A stretch of 64,000 nucleotides of DNA. Origin: Tretioscincus oriximinensis (Eukaryota; Chordata; Lepidosauria; Squamata; Gymnophthalmidae). Below, in pieces: positions 55,605-64,000 of this stretch. The position numbers and the translations under genes were made by a program. The notes under the pieces were generated by a model. It saw nothing but the letters and a program-made list of their open reading frames with translations, did not search any database and was not told the origin of the DNA. The stretch is taken from the NCBI GenBank assembly GCA_022410635.1, contig JAJVDF010000001.1, forward strand, positions 15,830,359 to 15,894,358, given 5' to 3'. The first letter of the stretch is position 1. Each line of letters begins with the position of its first letter.

Positions 55605-58267
55605 GTATGGCTCCCATGTATACCACAAGTATACCATGTACTTGTGGAATAAAGTTAAATAGGAATATATTTGNTAAAATAGTTCCCATGGTCCTGTATA
55701 TCATGTTTTGAAGGGCACATAATTATTAGACTATGTGGCTACTGATGCCACAGTTGAGAAGTACACAAGCTTAAAATTCAACAGGTAAGGCTATGTTCAA
55801 CGCTTGTAGGGAGGACAGGAATAGATATCTTGGAGCACAAAGGTATAAAAAATGGACATACATGGTTCCCAGCATTCCAGGCACCTTGTACCTCCCCAGA
55901 TGGGTATATTTTTCACATCTTCAGAGTGTGGTCTCTGGGAATCATTTCCATTCACTGGCTGAGGTTATGTCTCCTTGACTTTCATATTCTTCTAGGCAGA
56001 AGCATTCCTGCTCCTAACCCAACAGAAGAAGTGTGAAGACTGTCCCACTCATTGCAATTGAGTGAAACATGTCACATGACATGGAGAGAACACAGAAAAG
56101 CTAAAACACAACTATCACACATTCTGCAGCCATGATTGTGGGCTCCTTAAAAACAATCCATACAAAATAAGATTAATAATGTTTTTGAAATGATCAAAGT
56201 GAAGCAATTAGTACATTCTCGTGGAAAAAAAANCTAATTCCTTCTTTGTTGCAAACACGCTATTCCTGCTAATTACTTGGACTATTTCACCAACCAAAGT
56301 GCAAATTTGGCCTTAGTTTGTCTATACAGTAGAACTGATTTGTAGTGAAGGAAGTGGGAGCCAGGCAGATAAATTGTATTGGCAGTCTAGAAAAACTGAC
56401 CAAAGGAACCCAGAATGTAAACATGAACAAGAATGCAGTTTGCTGGTGGGCAGCACCTGGATCCATCAGACAAGGGACTAAACAGAGCAGGAACTATCTG
56501 GATTCGCAACACTCTTTCATCAACTAGGAATTTATTAATTGATGCCTTTGGAGGTTAAACTGATGTCTCAATAACTGNAGGTGATAACTTCAGAGTTCTG
56601 TTCGAAATCAATTTAAAAATANGATTTGGAAATCCCACTTTCATTTTTTCTGCACAAAAAGTGTGTCCTTGGTTCTTTTTTGGCCTACCTGGACTGTCCA
56701 AAGCTCTATTTGGGTTTCATAGCACCATTCAGGGAACTGAGCTAGTGGGGTAAACTGTTCCTGTGATCTCCTTCCCTCCCACAGGTTTCCCCTCTCTCCC
56801 ACAGAGGTGCAGGCATTTACAAGGATCTCCATTATCTTCCTAAGAAGTCCCTGATAGAGTTGCTAATGTTAGGTCCGTATTTCTGCTTAAAGATTAAAAG
56901 CTTTACCTTCCCTTAAGAACTCCTCAGTAGATGCCAAAGTGTTCTAATGTCCTGCTCTTTTCTGTCAGTTAACTCCAAACTTGTAAACTGAATTTGGGAT
57001 CACTACCTCTGGAAATCCTGCTTAGGTCTTCTGGAACTTTCTGAACCTATGTAAACTTGGTCTGAATAGGTATTCTTTTCCTTTGCTGTCCATAAAAGGT
57101 GGAATGGAGACTTCCACAAGGCCAGTGCAGAAAGTGCTTGGCTGTGATTCAAAGGCTTCTTTTGATCTTCCTGACTGATGTTTTCATCCTCTGTTAGTTG
57201 AAACACTCTTGGGGAGATCAAAGACAAACTTCCAGCTGATCCGCACTCCAAAATGTGGTCTCCCACCTCTCAGCTCAGCGGTGGTATTCTGAACAGAACA
57301 GCAAGGTTGTCCCAAATGCCTATGAATGTTGGAACCCATCCAGAGTTTTAATTTGTAGTTGAACAAAACTTTGCTATGAGAGAGGCTGTGGTTATAGATG
57401 CCTTCTCTACATGGTTTTAGAGAAGTGGCAGTAAAAGGGTCAGTCTATGAGCCTTGACATGGCTGAAGCCTACACACTCAAAGGAATCCCCTTTATCTAG
57501 ATGCCCCTTGCTCAGGGATCTTACAAATCACTTTTGCTTTGTGGGGAAAAACAGTGGCAACCCACTAAAACCTGGAAATTCTCACTCAACTAAGAAGTAG
57601 CAGGAGACTTGAAATACATCCACAAATCCCATTTCATTGGCAGGGACTGAACAGAGGCAATAATTCTGACACGCTGCACAAATAATATCAGTTAACACTT
57701 CAGATTATTGAGAGTTCTTTTGGACTATTTTTTTTCTACTGTGTTTGCATCTCTTTAAGTTACCACACTCTTGTTTACTTTACTTTTCCTTCCTTCAAGA
57801 AAGGAAACCCTTATGGTGTTTTATACTGTACTTGACTCATCACCTGCACACTCAGTTGAATTTCTGTTGCTATTCAAGAACATATCTTGCTATAAATGTC
57901 TCACTCCATAACATCTGAAGACTTGTCTCACTCCATAACATCTGAACATCTTGTAGACTTGTCTACAAAAACTCACGATGCCTAACTTTTTCTTAGTAAT
58001 TCCTAAAGTGATGTGAGTCACCCTTATGAGATATGCTTAATTCAGACCAGTGTGGCTACTTTTTAAAAATCAACTGAGGTTTGATAACCAACTTTTGGAA
58101 GTATGGGCCCATTTTGTCCCTTCTTGTTCTTCTGGTTTTTAACATTATCGTTGCATTAGAATTCCTGAATGGCTCTCTGAAGAATCTATTTTTAAAGGAA
58201 ACGCATTTGATATGGAGCTGACTTGAAAGTAATTTTTTTTTCATTCTTCTTTGCTTCTTTTCTCCAG
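55605..58267 (+). other. SHANK3: SHANK3 intron 2
   Basis: A 2,663-bp intron between two phase-0 exons. It begins GTATGG and ends in TTCTTTTCTCCAG. It contains the second copy of the unclassified repeat described at 40330-40660 (here about 55950-56315). No alternative exon in frame with flanking splice sites was recognised. Confidence 0.88.
55950..56315 (+). repeat. Unclassified repeat shared with 40330-40660
   Basis: AGGCAGAAGCATTCCTGCTCCTA near 55995 and CTGCTAATTACTTGGACTATTTC near 56267 match the two conserved parts of the other copy, with similar spacing and the same orientation. Confidence 0.6.
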
Positions 58268-58339
58268 TTCCGCTACAAGAGGCGAGTGTACGTTCAGAAC
58301 TTGCTAGATGACAAGCAATTTGCCAAGCTGCACACAAAG
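58268..58339 (+). CDS. SHANK3: SHANK3 coding exon 3 (SPN domain, second part)
   Basis: A 24-codon exon translating to FRYKRRVYVQNLLDDKQFAK and then LHTK, preceded by TTCTCCAG and followed by the donor GTATGAG. Phase 0 at both ends, so exon 2 joins directly (…PYLE then FRYK…). The human SHANK3 counterpart has the same length and differs only by conservative changes. QNLxDDKQFAKLHTK is the SHANK3 form; the SHANK1 and SHANK2 versions have DEKQLAKLHTK. It encodes the strand-helix part of SPN before the linker to the ankyrin repeats. The next exon, expected to begin ANLKKF or similar, was not seen before 64000. Confidence 0.96.
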
Positions 58340-59150
58340 GTATGAGTGTGATAATGACATGGATGATGAGCTGGGCTGATAAAAAATAAAGTATTCATGC
58401 CCAGCTGTATGCTGATATTTTTCGTACCCATTGTTAACCAATATGGGAATGCATGAGAAATAAACATTTTTTAGTAATTTACACTGGAAAACATAGGAAA
58501 ATGCAGTGTCTTGGATTGGTCATCTCGTCCTTTTCTTTAGCCATTTCTAAAAATGGCAAGAGATGTATCATTCTTTGCAAAGACTTTTTATTTTTAATTC
58601 CAGGTTGACAGGTGAGGTGTCACCTCATGCTAGCTACTTGGTATACTTGTATTCTTCTTTCACTAATTGAAAATTCTGGTCCTGTTTTAGTTAACATTCA
58701 AGTTCTTGCTTACATTGAATGTTGCAGAATATTATGCTCACAAAGTGGATGTGAAAGCTCATGTTGCCTACTTTACTCTTGTTGGTCTTCAAAGTGTTAC
58801 AAACCCTCTTGGTGGACTTTCTGAGTAAAAACTAGCACAGCTATTTCCTTGAAAAGTGCAACAGACTTTGTGAGTTCTTAGACTTGACTCTGATTCATCT
58901 CAGTTTTTCTGTGTTGATAAAATCTGTGATTGGAATCAGTTGGTATGAAACANTGAGACTACTAGTTAAGATAGACTGATCAGATTTTCTGAGACCCAAA
59001 CAGGGGTAATTAATATTAATGCTAATTTGCATATTCATAAATATGCAAATTACCCACTAACATGCATTCCCTTCCAAAATCCCTGTCCGAGAAATCGGTG
59101 AAGCATGTGAGAATTTTTTTAACTGTGTGATCATTTTTAAACTGAGAATT
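58340..59150 (+). other. SHANK3: SHANK3 intron 3, first part
   Basis: About 0.8 kb after the exon 3 donor. It has no recognised repeat except the octamer palindrome at 59023-59052, listed separately. Confidence 0.6.
59023..59052. promoter_or_regulatory. Inverted pair of POU octamer motifs
   Basis: TAATTTGCATA (59023-59033) and TATGCAAATTA (59042-59052) are exact inverted copies separated by 8 bases. Each includes the octamer ATTTGCAT/ATGCAAAT recognised by POU-domain factors. The site is about 0.7 kb into SHANK3 intron 3. A regulatory function is only a possibility in this AT-rich context. Confidence 0.35.
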
Positions 59151-59157
59151 TTTGGAG

Positions 59158-59380
59158 TACATCAGAATTTTTTNATTTTTTTACAGAGGGGAAGGTGCCT
59201 TCAGAAGCTGGCCCCAGTTGCCAGAACCCCCTAGTGGTGGTGCAGCAATAAAAAAAAATGAAGTGTGCGAGAAAGTTTTGAAGTGTGTGAGAATTTTCTT
59301 TTTATTGAGGGGAGGGTTCCTTCAGGAGCTGGTCCCAGATGCCAGAGCCCCCTAGTGGTGCTGCAGTGATTTTTTTTTTT
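59158..59380 (+). repeat. Two-copy tandem duplication of about 115 bp
   Basis: Unit 1 (about 59182-59260) and unit 2 (about 59300-59380) share GAGGGGA-GGT-CCTTCAG(A/G)AGCTGG, CCCAG(T/A)TGCCAGA and CCCCCTAGTGGTG-TGCAG. Between and before them AAGTGTG(C/T)GAGAA occurs twice. The copies differ at about one in ten positions. Confidence 0.78.
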
Positions 59381-59830
59381 CAAGAAAAAAAATTCAAAAA
59401 AATATTTTTTTCAAAATATTTTTTAAAATTTTATTTTTTTTCCTCAGTAAAAACCAGGGAAATGGCGCAGCCCCCGTGGGAGGGAGGGGTAGACACCCCC
59501 AAACCGAGTCCCCCCCCCCAAAAAAGGGGGCATCTGGTCAGCCTAGTTAAGACCAGTGGGAAGACAGGGGCAGGATTAGTACTATTTGCATTACGTCGCT
59601 GGTCCATATCATGGGCTTGTGTGAGCTTAAGGCAGGAATCAAGGCCTATACAAAACTTATGAACAAAAGTCCTAAGCCTTGATCTTCTGGGGGACGTATT
59701 TTAGAATGTGCTTTGATCATTGAAATTGCTTTTTTCTCAATGTAATATTTTCACAATGGTGTGTATATATGGATTTGATTATGTTACACTTGGGGGGGGG
59801 GGAGGGAGGGAAGAATGGAGAAAAAAAATT
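59381..59830. repeat. Low-complexity A/T, C and G runs
   Basis: A T/A-only stretch at 59369-59445, a C run at about 59511-59519, and a G run GGGGGGGGGGG at about 59791-59801. No gene. Open frames here are lysine/phenylalanine low complexity. Confidence 0.7.
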
Positions 59831-62550
59831 GTAATGTCTCTTCGTGCAGGATTAACACGAAGACTGATAGAGTCCAGAATAAGATTGAAATCAAATTCCT
59901 GTGCAAACAGAGCTTTAGCATTTATAGCAAGAGATATAGCATCCTCGAAACTAACCAAAAAAATGTTGGTAACTTCAGCTTTTGTAAACTAAGCCCACAT
60001 TTTCAAATGCAGTGGTGTGGACGAGTACCCAGAGACATCTTCTTGAATAACAATGGCACTGCAAACGTGGATGGTAGTGAGGAGTCAAGTATAGTGTAAT
60101 GAAGGTTGCTAAGGCTTTATGTGTGATAGGATGTGTAAACTTGTCAAAAGGACTACCACAGGTGTGTCCAACAGTTGGCTGACAATCTATGTGTGAGAGA
60201 GAAAGAGAAAGAAGGGGGGAAGGCTTCCTTTGAATTCTCAGCCCTTCTGTTCACTACTCCAGGGTCTCTGGAGTAGTTTCTGGTTCTGTTGAAATCCTTG
60301 ATGCTGCTGTCCTAACATTTTCCTCTTGCCCAAGGAAGAAGAAAGAGCCTGTAAAGATTTTGTTGATCTAGTAAACAGCAGCTGCTGGGTGGGGAAAAAT
60401 GTAGCTGATGCTGAGCCAAGAAAGTGAGAAAATGTTCTCACATGGTTTATTTGTGCAGATGGCCAGAAGGAAGCAGCATGCAAGAGAGGAGCTGCTCTGC
60501 CTGCTGCAGCAGCTATTGTCCAAGTTGTCAGCCTACTTCACTTCATGTCTGGTGCTTTTCAGTTATTCCTTTTGCCATCAAGAGGTCTAAGAGGTAGTCC
60601 AATAGATGCCAAGACAGGTCAGTTCTCTTATAAGCTCCCCTGTCTCTCAATAGTCCAAAGAGCTTTTAAAAAATAGAATGAAACAATAAATGGCTGCTAC
60701 TTGAACCTTGGTCTTCAACATGCTAAAATTATACTTGCTCTTGACTTTATGAGCTAGTTCATCTCAAATGATTGTTCATAAGTTGTAAAGCACACCTCCC
60801 GTACCATTCCTTTGGGCACCTGTGATTAAATTGGTTTAGACTCTTTCTTCACAACTATCTTTACTTGAGGCTGGACTGGAAAACATTTTGTGCTCTGTCT
60901 GTCTGTCTACATTTTGTATTATAGNATTTACCAAGACAGGAGATGATTTAGAGAAATGATAGCAATAAAAATGTTAAAATACAAAATAAAGTAGTAAAAT
61001 CTCAGAATTCCTAGCAAGAGAATCTTAGATTATCTCAGAGACTAACAAGACAAAGTTGGTAGCATTAACTTTCTTACATTAAAACTACATGAACAAATGC
61101 CTAGGAGCAGACTATTTGTAGCAACCTGTGCTGCAGGTTGATATACTTGTACAAATAATATTGTATGGTGATGAAAAATCAAGTTCAGTATAATGCTGGT
61201 TGATTTGACTCTCTGTGAGATTAGAATTATAAACTTGTCAAAGTGTTGCANTGCCAAGTGATGCTGGTTGGGAATTTGGAAGGAGGAGGAAGTTAGTCCA
61301 CAAGAACCTTCATGAAGCTTGGGGGTGATAACTAGTATTATAATATATGTAGTATGTTAGGAAACCATTGGCTCTTTTCAGTTTCTGTCAAGGGGCTGGG
61401 GTTTGTGAATGTAACAGTTAAATTAAAAAGAAATTCATAACAACTAGAGCTATTCTTCCTGTCTCTGCCCTGTCAGCAGCTTTTCAGTAACACTGATTAG
61501 AGTTTTTTATTAACACATACAGGCAGAATAAACCCAGCCATCCCTTCACCTCTAGTGGCCACTTGTAGGACATTCTGATGTAGATATGAGCATCAGTCAT
61601 CATGAGACCATATGGCAATTTGGGAGGAAGGAAGTGCATTTGGGCCTAAATCTAATACCTGCCTCATCTTCCAAACAGCAGGACAATATGGTCCTTGCTG
61701 ATTAGTTCCTTACCTTTTGTCTTAAATTGTAACATATCACATGATATGAGTGGATTATGTTTTTTAAATGTGTTTTTTCTTCTGCTTTGTTGGGCCCTAG
61801 GACCTGCAAGTGAAGGGGAGGATATAAAGCTTTTAAATATTTTTTCCATAATTTTGTTTTGTTTATTTTATGGATGGTTTAATGCTCATGAATTGTACTG
61901 TGATAAAATGAAAACGACGTTGAGCAGCCTATGAAAAGTGCAGTTGGAGGTGAGTAATCTGAGGTGTGCATTTGTCTCCATGGCAATAAAGGTGGGATGG
62001 CCAAGTGATTCCAAGCGTCATTTTAGAAATACACTTAAGCAGAATCGAGAGAGATGCATTGAGGTCACAAGATAATTGGAAGGAATCAGGAAACAAGTGT
62101 TCACTGGGAGGAGGCAGAGAGAATAAAAGGGCAGTGACTACCCTCCCCTCATGACCCTGTAGCCTTCACCTGAATTATCCACTTCTCTAGCATCTAGAAG
62201 ATTTGAGCCTGTTGAAACACAATGGATCTGAGGAACTGCCCTTGCAGCTTGGCTCTCTGCGCCCACTCTGCCTTCTTCTGGCACCCTTTGGTATCTGCTT
62301 GAGATGCTACTGTTTGAGCTGTACAGACAATACTAAGAATTGTGTATGTTAATCCATGCCCTTTATGGGGGCAATCATACTTTGGCTGACCTTCTAATCT
62401 CTTGTGGGGTCAGCCCTAGGGAAGCACCTGCCAGATAAAGTTCCAAATGCAAGATGGTTACCTGAATACACATCCTGTAACATCATTGTTTGAACTCTTA
62501 TGGTTTTGACTTTTTTCTGGTACCACGTAAGCATTTCTACTTTGATATGC
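59831..62550 (+). other. SHANK3: SHANK3 intron 3, no recognised exon
   Basis: About 2.7 kb. ACTAACCAAAAAAATGTTGGTAACTTCAGCTTTTG near 59950 and GACTAACAAGACAAAGTTGGTAGCATTAAC near 61040 look like pieces of the unclassified repeat described at 37250-37550. A LINE/SINE-like tail (TTGGGCCCTAGGACCTGCAAGTGAAGGGGAGGATATAAAG) lies at about 61785-61830. Nothing else supportable. Confidence 0.45.
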
Positions 62551-62554
62551 TAAA

Positions 62555-62775
62555 TGACTTAGACTTTGGCCTCATAATGAAAAAAACAGCTCATTGGGAA
62601 AGATTCTGATGTTGGGAAAGATTGAAGGTAGAAGGAGAAGGGGACACCAGAGGATGAGATGGGTAACAAACTTCCAGAGACAGTGAAAAAGAGAGAGGCC
62701 TGGTATGCTATGGTCCATGTGGGATTGCAAAAAGTTAGACTGAATGAGAACATCTCTATAGACCTATAGGCAACC
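62555..62775 (+). mobile_element. BovB LINE 3' fragment
   Basis: TCATTGGGAAAGATTCTGATGTTGGGAAAGATTGAAGG, AGAAGGAGAAGGGGACACCAGAGGATGAGATGGG and GGCCTGGTATGCTATGGTCCATGTGGGATTGCAAAAAGTTAGACTGAATGA are the most recognisable end of BovB, and the closest to consensus among the four copies in the window. Confidence 0.9.
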
Positions 62776-62943
62776 TAAACATGTCATGCAAGGGAAGGCT
62801 GGAGAAAACACAAACAAAACTATTCATAAAACATATTAAAAACTGAATGAACCATGAAAAGAACAAGCATTAATTCATTCAGGAAATGTCTGGATAAAGG
62901 AAATAACTTTCATAGGAATCTAAAAGCTGTAACTGAAGGCCAG

Positions 62944-63192
62944 NTATTTATTTATACTTGTATCCCGCCTTATACCCGAAGGTTTCAGGGCGGCCAACCA
63001 TAGGGTGGCACACATAGCTTTTGTTGCTTTCTCCACAACAGATACCCTGTGGAGTAGGTGGGGCTGACAGAGTCCAAAGAACTGTGANTGGCCCAAGGTC
63101 ACCCAGCTGGCTTTCATAGAGGAGTGGGGAATTGAACTGGGAGACTACCAGGCACGAGTCCAACACTCTAATCACTACACCAAACTGGCAAA
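62944..63192 (-). mobile_element. tRNA-headed SINE, minus strand, nearly complete
   Basis: On the minus strand: head GCCAGTTTGGTGTAGTGATTAGAGTGTTGG (A box), B box as AGTTCAATTCC, body with CAGCTGGGTGACCTTGGGCC, CCCACCTACTCCACAGGG and TGTTGTGGAGAAAGCAACAAAAGC, then GGTTGGCCGCCCTGAAACC, GGGTATAAGGCGGGATACAAG and (AAAT)n. The tail matches the LINE-like tails at 14900 and 39130, consistent with borrowing that LINE's machinery. It is not a functional tRNA gene. Confidence 0.88.
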
Positions 63193-63820
63193 ATATAGCT
63201 ACTGGTTGTAGTAAGAAGATATTATAAACCCCAAAGTAGCCGAGGGAAGATGAAGCAAATAAGTAAGTAAATTACAGCCCATGGACAAAATATAGCCAAA
63301 ATATGGGCCTGCTGAAGGCACTTCACAAACAACAGGATTGTCTATAAGATAGAATTCAACATTTCATAGGATTCACAGTAAAGCCTCTTCAGATGGTATT
63401 TGCGATATTTTAAATACATCACGTTAGCAAAAAAGAAGGTGAATAAATTAAAAATATTGTGATACAAATCCAACAATACTTGCCCTTTGGAGTGGAAGAG
63501 TCTGGCAGGTAGGTATAGGAATTGGAGGTGCTTTTCATTGTCCAGAGAAGATTAAGGTGGGAACATAGATTGGACTCCAAATGGCTGATTGGCAATAAAT
63601 AGAACAACAGTTTTTCTTCTTTATTTCTACATCAGCTAAAATTATCCAAGAGGTGGAAAGGACAGGAGACATTTCCTAACGGTTAAAGGTGATAAGAGTA
63701 GAAAGAGGGCCTCTAAAAAGGATTCAGTTTTTCTTGTTGGGATTTGGTAAGAAGATGCTGAGTATCACCATCAAGGATGATGACATTTCTGCCCATTCTG
63801 CAGTCATCACTGTGCTTCTT
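63193..63820 (+). other. SHANK3: SHANK3 intron 3, nothing recognised
   Basis: About 0.6 kb; no exon or clear repeat. Confidence 0.5.
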
Positions 63821-63824
63821 TATA

Positions 63825-64000
63825 TTCTGTAGTAAAATCATACTATGTACAATTTTGGTCACTACACTCAGAAAGGATATTGAGAAATTGGGAAAAGGGC
63901 AAAAAAAGGAGAGGGGGCTGAAGTAAAATCTTTTAAGAAATCGGGCTACAATGCCTGNATTTCCTCAGCGCAAGACATTGTTTTTAAGAGGTGACCTGAT
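63825..64000 (+). mobile_element. CR1 LINE ORF2 fragment running off the window
   Basis: ATCATACTATGTACAATTTTGGTCACTACACTCAGAAAGGATATTGAG, GGGCTGAAGTAAAATC and CGCAAGACATTGTTTTTAAGAGGTGACCTGAT match 49940-50060 of the long CR1. It continues past the right edge. Confidence 0.83.

Overview
This window is draft vertebrate nuclear DNA, AT-rich, with scattered single N calls. It is almost certainly from a squamate reptile (lizard, gecko or snake). The evidence is the repeat mix: very many CR1 LINE 3' ends with the TTATGTTC-type tail, several BovB LINE fragments, one 5'-truncated L1, tRNA-derived SINEs, non-autonomous hAT and mariner-like elements, and a long (AAT)n microsatellite. There are no operons or prokaryotic signals, and nearly all the short open frames are chance frames or pieces of transposable elements.

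The only host protein-coding gene I can support is SHANK3, on the + strand near the right end. Two consecutive phase-0 coding exons are present: 55401-55604 (68 codons) and 58268-58339 (24 codons). They correspond to human exons 2 and 3 and encode most of the N-terminal SPN domain of this postsynaptic scaffold. Exon 1 and exon 4 were not found. The DNA left of 55401 is therefore intron 1 and/or 5' flank, 55605-58267 is intron 2, and the DNA right of 58339 is intron 3 up to the window end.

Layout. 1-7.7 kb: CR1 fragments separated by unresolved sequence. 7.8-8.0 kb: compound microsatellite. 9.2-11.3 kb: minus-strand L1 with a perfect 15-bp target-site duplication. 11.4-12.3 kb: a GC-rich block of successive inverted repeats. 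13.5-20.7 kb: CR1 clusters and BovB. 21.9-26.5 kb: BovB, a mariner-like MITE, SINEs and CR1. 27.7-28.35 kb: a GC-rich hAT element with 8-bp target duplication, inserted in a CR1. 32-33.1 kb: CR1 followed by a copy of a TGACATCA-rich element. 35.8-36.4 kb: a third GC-rich hairpin element. 37-38.5 kb: CR1 and another TGACATCA-rich copy. 46.5-47.1 kb: probable solo Gypsy-like LTR. 48.1-50.4 kb: the longest CR1, running from endonuclease through reverse transcriptase. 52.4-52.7 kb: a complete small hAT element inserted in a CR1. 55.4-58.3 kb: SHANK3 exons. 59-64 kb: intronic sequence with a tandem duplication, BovB, a SINE and CR1.

The most unusual material is a set of three GC-rich, CpG-rich elements (11.4-12.3, 27.7-28.35 and 35.8-36.4 kb). 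Their interiors are built from long inverted repeats, including arms of 49 bp (perfect), 58 bp, 38 bp and 29 bp, and they stand out sharply from the AT-rich surroundings. No new multi-gene system is visible here.
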